From positions 1-55,025 of the forward strand of contig MUGG01000111.1 of NCBI GenBank assembly GCA_002148405.1: DNA of 55,025 nucleotides. Direction: 5' to 3'. The notes beneath the pieces were generated by a model. It made no database searches and was not told the DNA's origin. It was given only the letters and a program-made list of their open reading frames with translations. Numbering within the stretch: the first letter of the stretch is position 1; each line of letters opens with the position of its first letter. Source of the stretch: Alkalinema sp. CACIAM 70d. GTDB lineage: Bacteria > Cyanobacteriota > Cyanobacteriia > Leptolyngbyales > Leptolyngbyaceae. Of this stretch, positions 8,012-16,508 are shown one piece after another. A program made the translations under genes and the position numbers.

Positions 8012-9019
8012 ATGTCGTTTTCTTCACCCCCCAATGACCCCTCGCCCAATTCCCCTACACCTATCCGCCCTTTGAGCGTCGGGAATGTTGTCAGTGCCGC
8101 TTTTCGCCTCTATAGAGCCAATTTTCAACAGTATTTAGGGATTGCATGGCAAGCAACCCTCTGGGTCATCGTGCCCTTACTGTTGTTGCTGGTACCTGCG
8201 GTCTACATTTTCAGTCTAGCCAATAACCGAGCTAGCGCAGCCCAAGGCTTAGGTTTATTTTCGATCGTCGTAACAGTTTGGGTCGCCACCTATATCTATT
8301 GCCTCAGCTATTATCTGGCCCACGCTGCAGCCATTACCCGTTTAGCCTATAGTGAGCTATTGGGACAACCCGAAGATCCTAAAGCCGTTCAACGCATTAC
8401 CCAAAGCCGTCGGTGGTCATTTTGGGGAAGTACTTTTTTATTAGGGCTATTGATTGGTGGCATTTCCATTGTATCTGCCATTGTCTTTTTCATTGCTATT
8501 GGCGTTGTTGCAGGTTCTAGTGGAGCTATTCGGTTCACCGCCTCTGGCAGACCGATTGTCGATGATCCGGCGGTGGCTCTTGCCGTGGGGGGACTGTTTC
8601 TGTTGGGGCTGCTTCTTTGGTTAACTTGGTTGACTTGGATGAGTGCTCGGTTCTTTTTGCCAGAAGTCACGATCGCGGTTGAAGATAATGTTGGAGCTGC
8701 TGCTTCCCTCAGTCGGAGTTGGAATCTCACAAAAAGGAATGCATGGCGCATTGTGGGAGTTCTGTTAGTCGCCTTCCTAGTGACCCTCCCGATCCAAATC
8801 CTGCTTCAAATTATCAGCGAGGTCGCTAATAAACTCATTGCCGTTAGTTTCCCGGTCAATAGCCCCAGTTATGCGGTCATTACTTTCATTGCAAGCATGA
8901 TTCTCAGTTTTGGGATCAGCATGGTGATCCTGCCCTATTGGCAAGCGATCAAAGCAGTGGTTTATTACGATTTGCGCAGTCGGCGGGAAGGTTTAGGATT
9001 GAACCTGCGCGATCGATAA
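8012..9019 (+). CDS. multi-pass membrane protein of unknown function
   Basis: The 335-aa protein has a Pro/Ser-rich cytoplasmic N-terminus (NDPSPNSPTPIRPLSVGN) and about six hydrophobic helices (about residues 45-70, 85-115, 145-175, 190-215, 245-270, 290-315). Polar patches such as NVVSAAFRLYRANFQQYLG and ASLSRSWNLTKRNAWRIVGV resemble the duplicated amphipathic helices of the glycerophosphodiesterase membrane-domain / DUF975-like superfamily, which often accompanies RDD and SpoIIM genes. No catalytic domain is attached. It is followed after 67 bp by the RDD gene, so the two are probably an operon transcribed away from SpoIIM. Confidence 0.75.
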   Translation: MSFSSPPNDPSPNSPTPIRPLSVGNVVSAAFRLYRANFQQYLGIAWQATLWVIVPLLLLLVPAVYIFSLANNRASAAQGLGLFSIVVTVWVATYIYCLSYYLAHAAAITRLAYSELLGQPEDPKAVQRITQSRRWSFWGSTFLLGLLIGGISIVSAIVFFIAIGVVAGSSGAIRFTASGRPIVDDPAVALAVGGLFLLGLLLWLTWLTWMSARFFLPEVTIAVEDNVGAAASLSRSWNLTKRNAWRIVGVLLVAFLVTLPIQILLQIISEVANKLIAVSFPVNSPSYAVITFIASMILSFGISMVILPYWQAIKAVVYYDLRSRREGLGLNLRDR

Positions 9020-9086
9020 TCCGTTGCAAGTAACCGTGCGATCGCGATGTTGCTTGCAATCACCCGTGCTCAATCTCCTTCCATCC

Positions 9087-9890
9087 ATGAAATACTTCAA
9101 CCGAATCACCCTCTACACCCCGGAAAGCGTGGCCCTGGAATTCACCTTGGCGGGTATTGGTAGCCGTGCCTTTGCGCTCCTTGTGGACTACCACATTCTT
9201 GCCTTGGTGATTGTGGTCTTTATATTCCTCTGGCTGGCGTTGTCCTTCCAACTGACCGAATACCTCCTCCAACGCAATATCGACTATTCCGGCCTAGGCA
9301 ATTGGCTGATTGCCATTCCCTTTTTGATCGTCTTTGTCATTTTCGTGGGGTATTTCATTTTCTTTGAAACCCTCTGGAAGGGGCAAACTCCCGGCAAGAA
9401 ATGGGCCAAAATTCGCGTCATTCAGGACAATGGACAGCCCGTTGGCCTACGGCAAGCCACCTTACGAGCGTTGCTGCGCCCGATCGACGACACGTTATTT
9501 CTGGGCTTTTTATTCATTGTGCTGGGTAAACAGGAAAAACGCATAGGCGACTGGGCTGCGGGAACGGTCGTCGTGCAGGAAGAATTACCCCCCGTGGGAT
9601 CTGCGGCCTTTCCGCTGTCGGGGCAGGCGCAGGAGGTCGCCGATCGCCTGCTGGCCGTGACCGACCTGACGCAATTGCTCCCCGATGATTTCGCGATCGT
9701 GCGGGAATACCTCCAGCGGCGCAACCAGTTATCAGCAGATGCCAAGGCCACCACAAGTCTTAACTTAGCCAAACAAGTCCAAAAAGTTCTGTCCTTAGAG
9801 AAATTGCCCTTTGATATGACTCCGGATTTATTCTTGGAAGGAGTGTACTTGGCCTACCAGCAGCAGTTTGGCGATCGTTGGTTATCGTAA
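9087..9890 (+). CDS. RDD family membrane protein
   Basis: The 267-aa protein begins MKYFNRITLYTPESVALEFT. The RDD signature is visible: an Arg and Asp in helix 1 (GSRAFALLVDYHILALVIV), a second helix ending FFETLWKGQTPGKKWAKIRV, and RPIDDTLFLGFLFIVL in helix 3. Residues about 165-267 form a soluble tail (DRLLAVTDLTQLLPDDFAIV, YLQRRNQLSADAK). RDD proteins are three- to six-helix membrane proteins; some are implicated in ion exchange or compatible-solute transport, but most are uncharacterised. The ATG at 9087 is preferred over an in-frame upstream TTG because the RDD N-terminus starts here. It follows the six-helix membrane protein gene by 67 bp. Confidence 0.85.
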   Translation: MKYFNRITLYTPESVALEFTLAGIGSRAFALLVDYHILALVIVVFIFLWLALSFQLTEYLLQRNIDYSGLGNWLIAIPFLIVFVIFVGYFIFFETLWKGQTPGKKWAKIRVIQDNGQPVGLRQATLRALLRPIDDTLFLGFLFIVLGKQEKRIGDWAAGTVVVQEELPPVGSAAFPLSGQAQEVADRLLAVTDLTQLLPDDFAIVREYLQRRNQLSADAKATTSLNLAKQVQKVLSLEKLPFDMTPDLFLEGVYLAYQQQFGDRWLS

Positions 9891-9938
9891 ATTCCATAGC
9901 CCAAGCCAGTGCCAGCACTCCAGCCGATCCAACGAATC

Positions 9939-9970
9939 TTGTAGATCTTGAATTTTGTAGATCTTGAAGT
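9939..9970. repeat. 16-bp tandem duplication
   Basis: TTGTAGATCTTGAATT (9939-9954) is followed at once by TTGTAGATCTTGAAGT (9955-9970), and a partial third AGATCTT comes after. It lies in the gap between the RDD gene and the reductase gene. Confidence 0.8.
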
Positions 9971-10083
9971 AGATCTTCATCAAATGGGTGATCTTGAACA
10001 AGGTTCTTGCTGATTTCCTGAGGCATGATTCGAAGAGACTGTTAGCTGTATTAAAGTTCCGATGGGGAGTCATTTAAAGCTCT

Positions 10084-11217
10084 ATGGATAATTTTATGTT
10101 TGACTGCATTGTGGTGGGTTCAGGGCCGGCGGGTGGATCTGCGGCCTACCATTTGGCTAAGCGGGGACGCTCTGTGATGGTGTTGGAGCGGGCGGCCCTC
10201 CCTCGGCAAAAAGCTTGCAGTGGTGGCGTGTCTCCCGCCGTGGGCCAATGGTTTGACTTTGACTTCAGCCCCGTCATTGCCAAAAAAGTCTCGGATATTC
10301 GCTATACCTGGCGGGTCAGTGATCCCGTGGATGCCAGTTTGAATACGCCGGAACCGATGTGGATGGTCGATCGGGCGGCCTTTGATTTCTATGTACTGCA
10401 ACAGGCGGAAAAATTAGGTGCCCAGTGGCGCGATCGCACCGAGGTCACAGGCATCGAATTTCGCGGTGACCATTGGCAGGTCAAAACCAGCGATGGCGAA
10501 CTGCAAGCCCGCTATTTGATCGCTGCTGATGGAGCCAAGGGGCCGATGGCACAGTGGCTCGGGTTCAAACCTCGGGATGTGCGCACGGGAGCGTTGCTAG
10601 AGCTTCCGATTCAGGACGCCCACACCCGCGCCCAGTTTGACTTCGGCATTATTAAGAACGGTTTTATCTGGAGCTTCCCGAAGGCGGAAGGCTATTCGAT
10701 CGGCACCGCCACCTTCCGAGGCAAGGGCAACGAAGATCTCAAAGCTGCACTCTCGGAATATTCCAGCTTGCAGGGCTACAATCTGAGTCAAGCCAAGATT
10801 ACGGAAGGAGCCATTGCTGTCTGGGATGGTGATGAGCAACTGCATACGCGCAATGCTCTGCTAGCCGGAGAAACCGCAGGCGTGGTTGATCCGTTTACGG
10901 GCGAAGGGATTCGGCCTTCCATGTTCAGCGGGGTCAAGGCCGCCGAGGCGATCGATCAAGCGCTGACTGGCAATGCCAACGCTTTGGCCGATTACACCAA
11001 GCTCATTCAAGAAGAATGGGGCAAGGATATGGCTTGGGCGCAAAAGTTGGCGGGAATTTTTTACCGAGTACCCCAAATTGGCTACAAAGTCGGCGTGAAA
11101 CGGCCTACCGCCACCGATCGGCTAGGCAAAATTATGTGTGGCGAAATGAAATATGCCGATGTGGCTACCCGTGCGCTGAAGCGATTGAGTGGTGGGTTAA
11201 TTCCTGGGTTGGGTTAG
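10084..11217 (+). CDS. geranylgeranyl reductase family FAD-dependent oxidoreductase
   Basis: The 377-aa flavoprotein has the Rossmann FAD-binding motif VVGSGPAGGSAAYHLAKRG at residues 9-27. The substrate-side ACSGGVSP follows at about 45, a second FAD contact YLIAADGAKGPMAQWLG at about 145, and the ETAGVVDPFTGEGIRPSMFS motif at about 265. These are hallmarks of the geranylgeranyl reductase family, which reduces isoprenoid double bonds. The chlorophyll enzyme ChlP is somewhat longer (about 405 aa) and diverges at its C-terminus, so this is a paralogue type and may act on another prenyl or carotenoid-like substrate. A terminator shared with frr lies downstream. Family assignment is firm; substrate is not. 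Confidence 0.88.
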   Translation: MDNFMFDCIVVGSGPAGGSAAYHLAKRGRSVMVLERAALPRQKACSGGVSPAVGQWFDFDFSPVIAKKVSDIRYTWRVSDPVDASLNTPEPMWMVDRAAFDFYVLQQAEKLGAQWRDRTEVTGIEFRGDHWQVKTSDGELQARYLIAADGAKGPMAQWLGFKPRDVRTGALLELPIQDAHTRAQFDFGIIKNGFIWSFPKAEGYSIGTATFRGKGNEDLKAALSEYSSLQGYNLSQAKITEGAIAVWDGDEQLHTRNALLAGETAGVVDPFTGEGIRPSMFSGVKAAEAIDQALTGNANALADYTKLIQEEWGKDMAWAQKLAGIFYRVPQIGYKVGVKRPTATDRLGKIMCGEMKYADVATRALKRLSGGLIPGLG

Positions 11218-11295
11218 TTGCTCGATAGCCATTAATCTGATGTGAGTTCGACACAAACAATTGTCCCTCACAAATTCCCTGTACTGGGACGGAGA

Positions 11296-11395
11296 ATTCA
11301 CTTTCGGGGGGTGTCGGGGGAGTAGAGTCCCCTGACATTGCAGGGGGGCGGGGAGAAGTTCCCCGATCTTCGCTGCGCAGCAGCCCCGACGATCG
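11296..11395. other. G-rich, hairpin-prone intergenic segment
   Basis: Runs of four to six G's occur at 11306-11311, 11316-11320, 11343-11348 and 11350-11353, interleaved with short C-runs that can pair (CGGGGA/TCCCCG around 11349-11365) and a CTGCGCAG palindrome. No ORF fits. It could form a folded 3' UTR or a G-quadruplex. Confidence 0.5.
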
Positions 11396-11432
11396 AGGCA
11401 CAGCACCGAATTCAAGGAACTCACGCTCATCC

Positions 11433-11465
11433 AAAAAGGAGCCGTCTGACAGACGGCTCCTTTTT
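11433..11465. terminator. bidirectional rho-independent terminator
   Basis: AAAAAGGAGCCGTCTG pairs with CAGACGGCTCCTTTTT almost without a loop, with an A-run on one side and a T-run on the other. It lies between the convergent reductase gene and frr. Confidence 0.93.
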
Positions 11466-11492
11466 GTTGATTACTTGTACACGATCGGTCTG

Positions 11493-12038
11493 TTAAACCG
11501 TCATGATGTCTTTTTCCTTCTCAGAAAGCACCCGATCGACTTCTGAGATGTACTTATCCGTCAACTTTTGCAGCTTATCTTGCAGGTCGCGGGACTCGTC
11601 TTCCGAGACTTCCTTATCCTTTTCCTGCTTTTTCACCGCATCAATGCCATCCCGACGAATGCTGCGAATGGCAACCTTGCCTTCCTCAGCATACTTCGCC
11701 GCCAGCTTGACAAACTCCTTCCGGCGCTCACTGGTCAGCGGGGGAATGTTTAAACGAATCACCGTTCCATCGTTATTTGGCGTTAGACCAACATCAGACA
11801 GGGAAATCGCCTTCTCGATCGACGATAGTGACGTGCGATCGTAGGGTTGAATCTGCAACGTCGTCGAATCCGGCGTGCTGATATTAGCCAACTGCTTGAG
11901 GGGAGTCGGCGAACCGTAGTACTCCACCGTAATCTTGTCTAGCAGAGAGGAGTTGGCGCGTCCCGTCCGAATCGTATTAAACGCTCGCACCGTAGACTCC
12001 ACCGACTTTTTCATCCGCTCTTCAACATCAGCTAACAT
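11493..12038 (-). CDS. frr: ribosome recycling factor
   Basis: The 181-aa product starts [20 protein letters not shown] and contains [20 protein letters not shown] and [20 protein letters not shown], the core signatures of RRF. RRF works with EF-G to split post-termination ribosomes. I placed the start at the ATG 12036-12038 because it matches the family length (about 182 aa) and is preceded by GGAGGAGATT. That ribosome-binding site lies within the end of pyrH, and the two coding regions overlap by 11 bp. This is the classic pyrH-frr arrangement and implies coupled translation. Confidence 0.97.
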   Translation of the reverse strand: MLADVEERMKKSVESTVRAFNTIRTGRANSSLLDKITVEYYGSPTPLKQLANISTPDSTTLQIQPYDRTSLSSIEKAISLSDVGLTPNNDGTVIRLNIPPLTSERRKEFVKLAAKYAEEGKVAIRSIRRDGIDAVKKQEKDKEVSEDESRDLQDKLQKLTDKYISEVDRVLSEKEKDIMTV

Positions 12039-12756
12039 CACAATCTCCTCCAACAATCGTCCCGATCGGTTCACCCATCACGGCACGGCGTACATTTCCT
12101 TGCACAGAGAGGTTAAACACCATGATGGGAATATGGTTCTCTCGACAAAGGGAAATCGCCGCTGCATCCATAACTTTCAAATCATGGGTCAGAACGTGCG
12201 AGTAGGTCAAGGTGTCAAAGCGTTTCGCCTCAGGATTTTTCTTTGGATCCGAATCGTAGACCCCATCCACCTTTGTCGCCTTAAACAGCACATCCGCCCC
12301 AATCTCAGCGGCTCTGAGGGCTGCGGTGGTGTCCGTGGTAAAGAAGGGATTGCCTGAACCCGCGCCAAATACCACCACACGACCCTTTTCCAGGTGGCGA
12401 ATCGCCCGCCGCCGAATGTAGGGTTCCGCCACTTCCTGCATCGCGATCGCAGTTTGGACGCGGGTGGGCACCGCAATCCGCTCCAGCGCATCCTGCAAGG
12501 TAATGGCGTTCATAACTGTCGCAATCATCCCAACATAGTCAGCCGTTGCCCGTTCCATCCCAGCCGCAGCCCCACTCACGCCTCGGAAGATATTGCCGCC
12601 TCCAACAACGATCGCGACCTGCACACCGGACTTCACCACATCTGCAACTTCTTGAGCAATGCTGTCTACTACCTCAGGGTCGATTCCATAGTTCAAATCA
12701 CCCATCAAGGCTTCACCACTGAGTTTCAGCAACACTCGTCGATATGTTACGCTCAT
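12028..12756 (-). CDS. pyrH: UMP kinase
   Basis: The 242-aa amino-acid-kinase-fold enzyme phosphorylates UMP to UDP. Visible motifs are [15 protein letters not shown] at the N-terminus, [13 protein letters not shown] (about residues 48-60), the [16 protein letters not shown] helix, and [20 protein letters not shown] in the nucleotide-binding part. Length is normal for bacterial PyrH. It overlaps the start of frr by 11 bp and forms an operon with it. In bacteria UMP kinase is usually hexameric and inhibited by UTP, which cannot be checked here. Confidence 0.97.
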   Translation of the reverse strand: MSVTYRRVLLKLSGEALMGDLNYGIDPEVVDSIAQEVADVVKSGVQVAIVVGGGNIFRGVSGAAAGMERATADYVGMIATVMNAITLQDALERIAVPTRVQTAIAMQEVAEPYIRRRAIRHLEKGRVVVFGAGSGNPFFTTDTTAALRAAEIGADVLFKATKVDGVYDSDPKKNPEAKRFDTLTYSHVLTHDLKVMDAAAISLCRENHIPIMVFNLSVQGNVRRAVMGEPIGTIVGGDCDVS

Positions 12757-12971
12757 GCCCGCCTATCCGATTGCGAAGATTTCCAACCTACGATACCAGG
12801 ACAGATGCACTTCAGAAACAGTAGATGACAGTTTTTCCGTTGCCACAATTAAGCCCCAGTCCGGGTGAAATGATCTATCCCAGAGGGTCAACATTTAGGA
12901 AGTCATTAAATGATCAAGCCTTCGCCAAAGGTCAACAGTCAAAGCGTAATTTGATGCATTTCCCTACTTAA

Positions 12972-13514
12972 CTAAGTCGATCGCCACTTCACCGAGCAGC
13001 CAATCGGAGCCGTTGAGGTCGGCACGATCGGTTCATCGGCTAGAATTCGGGCGATCGCATCCCGCAGGTGGTTTTGGGTCACGGCGGCTGGATTTTGGGC
13101 ATTGTCGTCCACGGCACCGCTGTAGCAGAGAATGCCTTGCTGGTTCAGCAGAAACACATGGGGCGTTTTTTCCGCACCAAAGGTGTGGGCCACATCCTGG
13201 GTTTCATCCCGCAGGTAGGGAAAATTGAGGCCATTGGCTTCGACGAACGGCTGCATTTGATCGAAGGCATCTTCAGGAAATTGTTTGCCATCGTTGGGAT
13301 TGATGCCGATGAGCGTAAATCCCTGGCCTCCGAAGTCCGCTTGAATCTGCTTCAACCGATCCAAGTAAAACTTGACATAGGGGCAGTGATTGCACATGAA
13401 AACAACCCCGATCGCCTTGTATTGTTCCAAATACCGCGCTAGGTGATGCACAGATCCATCTGCACCGGGCAACTCAAAGTCAGGCGCGTATCCGCCGATC
13501 GCTGTTCCTTCCAT
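12972..13514 (-). CDS. thioredoxin-like (AhpC/TSA-type) protein
   Basis: The 180-aa protein shows an AhpC/TSA-like thioredoxin fold: APDFELPGADGSVHHLARYL at the N-terminus, then VFMCNHCPYVKFYLDRL with a CxxC active-site pair (CNHC), FTLIGINPNDGKQFPEDAFD, and HVFLLNQQGILCYSGAVDDN. Proteins with CNHCPYV are widespread in cyanobacteria and are annotated as thioredoxin-family or redoxin-domain proteins. The CxxC suggests disulfide reductase rather than peroxidase chemistry. No signal peptide is seen, so it is probably cytoplasmic. It is probably monocistronic, with the alpha/beta hydrolase gene diverging from it. Confidence 0.85.
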   Translation of the reverse strand: MEGTAIGGYAPDFELPGADGSVHHLARYLEQYKAIGVVFMCNHCPYVKFYLDRLKQIQADFGGQGFTLIGINPNDGKQFPEDAFDQMQPFVEANGLNFPYLRDETQDVAHTFGAEKTPHVFLLNQQGILCYSGAVDDNAQNPAAVTQNHLRDAIARILADEPIVPTSTAPIGCSVKWRST

Positions 13515-13706
13515 AATCGAACTTTACAAGAGCCTCAAGGCAACAGGTTTCCTTACAATTTATAGACCAAATTGGCGGCAGTGAACCTGAGAAACGATCG
13601 AGAAACAATCAAAGTCGATCGAACGATCGGCGTTGATTGAGAATCCCAGTTAAAACAGGCACAATGGCTCAGGTGCTAAAACAGAATTCCATTCCCTAAG
13701 ATATTT

Positions 13707-14642
13707 ATGACTGTTGCATGTTCAGAAACAACGCCCTATCAAATTTGGGAGTGGCAAGGGTTTGAAATTGGCTACCAAACTGCTGATTTCCAAAGTGCTA
13801 GCGTTCAAAGTACTAGCGTTCAAAATGCTAGAGATCGTGGCCCTGCTGTTTTACTGATCCACGGGTTTGGAGCCTCCTGCTACCACTGGCGCAAAAACAT
13901 TCCCGTTCTGGCCCAGACCTGTCGGGTGTATGCCTTGGATCTGATTGGTTTTGGCCGATCAGCAAAACCGACCCCCAATCAGGAAATTGCCTACACATTT
14001 GAAACCTGGAGTCAGCAAATTCGCGATTTCTGCCGAGAGGTGATTGGCACGCCGGTCTTTTTAGTCGGCAATTCGATCGGGTGTGTGGCAGCGATGCAGG
14101 CGGCAGTGGATGAGCCGGATCAGGTGCGGGGCGTGGTCTTACTGAACTGTTCCCTGCGGCTACTCCACGATCGCAAACGGGAGGGACAACCCTGGTATAA
14201 GCAGCTCGGTGCACCGATTTTGCAGTCAGTTTTGCAGAACAAAGCGATCGGGCAATTCTTTTTTAACCAAATTGCCCAACCTCAAGCGGTCAAAAATATT
14301 CTGCGTCAAGCCTACCACCGTCCAGAGGCCGTGACCGATGAGTTGGTGGAGTACTTACTCGCCCCCGCCCGCGATCCCGGTGCCGTAGACGTTTTCCTGG
14401 CTTTTACCGCCTATTCCCAAGGCCCCTTGCCGGAGGATTTGCTGCCCCAATTAACCTGTCCCACCCTGGTGGTTTGGGGGGAAGAAGATCCCTGGGAACC
14501 GATCTCACTAGGTCGAGCCTTCAGCCAATATCCCGCCGTGGAGCAATTTATTGCCCTACCCAGTGTCGGCCATTGTCCCCAGGATGAAGCCCCGGAGTTG
14601 GTCAACCCGATCGTGCAGGATTGGATTCAAACCCATCTGTAA
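13707..14642 (+). CDS. alpha/beta hydrolase
   Basis: The 311-aa alpha/beta-hydrolase-fold protein has the oxyanion-hole HGFGASCYHWRKNIPVLA, the nucleophile elbow VGNSIGCVAAMQA (Ser in G-N-S-I-G), an acid loop LVVWGEEDPWEPISL, and the catalytic His in LPSVGHCPQDEAPE. Such proteins are common next to or within chlorophyll and isoprenoid gene sets in cyanobacteria; the substrate is unknown. Residues about 29-43 are encoded by three near-identical 15-bp units that give SASVQ/STSVQ/NARD, an in-frame expansion absent from the core fold. Start is the ATG at 13707. Confidence 0.88.
   Translation: MTVACSETTPYQIWEWQGFEIGYQTADFQSASVQSTSVQNARDRGPAVLLIHGFGASCYHWRKNIPVLAQTCRVYALDLIGFGRSAKPTPNQEIAYTFETWSQQIRDFCREVIGTPVFLVGNSIGCVAAMQAAVDEPDQVRGVVLLNCSLRLLHDRKREGQPWYKQLGAPILQSVLQNKAIGQFFFNQIAQPQAVKNILRQAYHRPEAVTDELVEYLLAPARDPGAVDVFLAFTAYSQGPLPEDLLPQLTCPTLVVWGEEDPWEPISLGRAFSQYPAVEQFIALPSVGHCPQDEAPELVNPIVQDWIQTHL
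13791..13835. repeat. 15-bp tandem repeat, three copies, inside the hydrolase gene
   Basis: CAAAGTGCTAGCGTT (13791-13805), CAAAGTACTAGCGTT (13806-13820) and a decayed third copy (13821-13835) stand head to tail and keep the reading frame. Confidence 0.85.
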
Positions 14643-14684
14643 ATCCCTACGATCGGGAGAGATGAGGCCAAATTGCCAACCAAA

Positions 14685-15134
14685 CTACCATTTTTTGTAG
14701 GGTAGAAATTTCCCATTCATGGTCACCTTCACCCGATCGCCCTTGGGATCTTCCACCTTCTCGATATCCAACGTGAAATCGATCGCGCTCATAATGCCAT
14801 CCCCAAATTTTTCCTGGATGACATCTTTCATGGGCATGCCATACACCTGCATGATTTCGTAGAAGCGGTAGATCAGCGGATCGGTGGGCACGATCGGCCC
14901 CAGTCCCTTCGTAGGACAAGCGGTTAATTCAGCGACTAACGTTTGCGGCAAATCTAACGCCGTCAACAACTTGCTGGCTTCGTCTTCCGAGGCCGCCGCT
15001 TGACCGTAGAACAATGCGGCAATCCAAACTTCATCCCGATCGAGCAAGGATTCCAGGTCAGTAAACGTTAAGCCCTTTTGCTTCTTGGCAGCAAGTAGCG
15101 TTTGCGTCAATGCGGGAATTTCAACGCTAGACAT
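14685..15134 (-). CDS. cynS: cyanate hydratase (cyanase)
   Basis: Cyanase converts cyanate and bicarbonate to carbamate and CO2, the carbamate then giving ammonia. The 149-aa protein matches the family in length and layout: an N-terminal helical DNA-binding-like domain (residues 1-85) and the catalytic C-terminal domain with [15 protein letters not shown], carrying the active-site Arg and Glu, and [11 protein letters not shown], carrying the catalytic Ser. The ribosome-binding site AGGAGTTCAGG precedes the ATG. In many cyanobacteria cynS is part of the NtcA-controlled nitrate/cyanate transporter operon; here no transporter genes are adjacent, so it is a stand-alone copy for detoxification or nitrogen scavenging. 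Confidence 0.97.
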   Translation of the reverse strand: MSSVEIPALTQTLLAAKKQKGLTFTDLESLLDRDEVWIAALFYGQAAASEDEASKLLTALDLPQTLVAELTACPTKGLGPIVPTDPLIYRFYEIMQVYGMPMKDVIQEKFGDGIMSAIDFTLDIEKVEDPKGDRVKVTMNGKFLPYKKW

Positions 15135-15354
15135 CCTGAACTCCTAATTCACAACACTTGATTGATAACGCTGGATTAACAACTACGCTGCCCATTGCAA
15201 AATGCGGTCAGCAATCCTAGCTGAAAATCTATCCCATTAGAGACTAAGTTGCTGAGGCAAACTGTGAACCATAAGCAGTTTTTTGCGATCGACTGATCCC
15301 ACAGCCTGGAGACAGCGCTTAACTCGGCGATCACTCCCGTTACGATCACCGCAC

Positions 15355-15606
15355 CTACAGTTCACATCCATGAATCACAATCCGATCGACCGTAATTAAA
15401 TCATCCAGCCGAATCACCATACTGGAGTCGAGGCGAAGAAACTCAATCTTATTCTGGCTGTAAATATCAACCAGCTTGGCCTGGATCACAACGGATTCCC
15501 CAGCTTCATTGCGATAGATCACCTCACAGCTCCGGCGACGCAAAATCAGTTCCACCAAGCGATCGTAAATGTCGCAGTCGATCGGGTGATAGGGTCGATC
15601 GTGCAT
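15355..15606 (-). CDS. Rof-like (Rho-binding antiterminator fold) protein
   Basis: The 83-aa protein aligns by eye with E. coli Rof/YaeO: YHPIDCDIYDRLVEL matches YQPINCDDYDNLELA, followed by a similarly spaced QAKLVDIYSQNKIEFLRL and RLDDLITVD. The fold is a small Sm-like beta barrel. In E. coli, Rof binds the primary RNA site of Rho and blocks termination. Cyanobacteria are generally reported to lack Rho, so the function here must differ; RNA or protein binding by the barrel is a reasonable guess. The gene starts 18 nt after the vipp1 stop on the same strand, strongly suggesting co-transcription and possibly a link to membrane stress. Start: the ATG with the full conserved N-terminus. Confidence 0.8.
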   Translation of the reverse strand: MHDRPYHPIDCDIYDRLVELILRRRSCEVIYRNEAGESVVIQAKLVDIYSQNKIEFLRLDSSMVIRLDDLITVDRIVIHGCEL

Positions 15607-15624
15607 CCCAAATTACCCCACACC

Positions 15625-16401
15625 CTAAATACCCCGAATCTCGCGGCGCAGTTTTTCTAACTCTGGATCAGCATTGCTGCTGGCAGAACCGGCATTACCT
15701 ACTGTGGAACCGCTAGAACTGCTAATCTGCCCCGACGGCGAGGTTCCCAGTAACTGGGTTTTTAGTTCCACCAACTCCTGATCAATCTCACTCGCTTCAC
15801 CAAGGGCTTGGAATTTTTTCTCAAGCTGATCCGTGCTCAGTTCCGCCGAAATTTCCGCTTGGGCCTCCAGTTGCAGCACCTTTTCTTCCATCCGTTCAAA
15901 GGCTTGGATCGCATTGCTGGTGCCAATGCCGCCCAACATATCGTTCAACTGTTGCGAGGTCTTCGCAGCACGGGCACGGGCAATATACATATCTTTCTTG
16001 GTCTTCGCATCAATCAGCTTGCTTTCCAATTGCTGCAAATTCTGCTTGAGTTGCACAACGACGCTGCCCTGTTGTTGCAGTTGACCCGCCATCGCCTCTG
16101 CGGTTTCCTGGTAGGACTTGCGTCGGGTCAAAGCTTCGCGGGCGAGGGCTTCATCACCTTTTTGTAAGGCAAGCTGCGCTCGACGGTACCATTCATTGCT
16201 CTGGAGTTCCGCCTGGGTCACTTGGCGCTCTGTCCGCTTTTGGGTCGCGATCGCCTGGGCTACCGCTTGCCGCATTCGCACCAGGTCATCCTGCATATCC
16301 GCAACTGCCTGTTCCAGGATTTTCTCAGGGTCTTCGTTTTTTTCAATCCAATCGTTAACATTTGCCCGGACTAAACGCCAGACCCGATCGACTAAACCCA
16401 T
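15625..16401 (-). CDS. vipp1: Vipp1 (IM30), thylakoid-membrane ESCRT-III/PspA family protein
   Basis: The 258-aa protein begins MGLVDRVWRLVRANVNDWIE, the amphipathic membrane-binding helix of the PspA/Vipp1 family, followed by long coiled-coil helices to about residue 215. Beyond the PspA length it carries a Ser/Gly/Asn-rich linker and a terminal helix (ELEKLRREIRGI), the C-terminal extension that separates Vipp1 from PspA. Vipp1 forms large rings or rods that protect and remodel thylakoid and plasma membranes and is needed for thylakoid biogenesis. A terminator isolates it from the upstream SPOR gene; GAGGA precedes its ATG. The rof-like gene follows after 18 nt. Confidence 0.95.
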   Translation of the reverse strand: MGLVDRVWRLVRANVNDWIEKNEDPEKILEQAVADMQDDLVRMRQAVAQAIATQKRTERQVTQAELQSNEWYRRAQLALQKGDEALAREALTRRKSYQETAEAMAGQLQQQGSVVVQLKQNLQQLESKLIDAKTKKDMYIARARAAKTSQQLNDMLGGIGTSNAIQAFERMEEKVLQLEAQAEISAELSTDQLEKKFQALGEASEIDQELVELKTQLLGTSPSGQISSSSGSTVGNAGSASSNADPELEKLRREIRGI

Positions 16402-16413
16402 AGGAAATTCCTC

Positions 16414-16451
16414 AAAAAAAAGAGAATAGCGGCAGCAGTACCTCTATTCTC
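16414..16451 (-). terminator. rho-independent terminator of the SPOR-domain gene
   Basis: On the minus strand GAGAATAG pairs with CTATTCTC (16444-16451 with 16422-16429) and is followed by eight T's. It lies between the SPOR gene end and the vipp1 ribosome-binding site, so vipp1-rof must have its own promoter here or rely on read-through. Confidence 0.9.
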
Positions 16452-16508
16452 ATTGCTTTTTCACTGAATTTTCAATCTCAATTTCCAGCTTTCGGTTCAC
16501 TAGTCAGG

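Noticed and set aside
10084..11217. chlP (chlorophyll geranylgeranyl reductase)
   Set aside because: The family motifs are present, but the protein is about 30 residues short and C-terminal features I associate with ChlP are missing, so only the family name was given.
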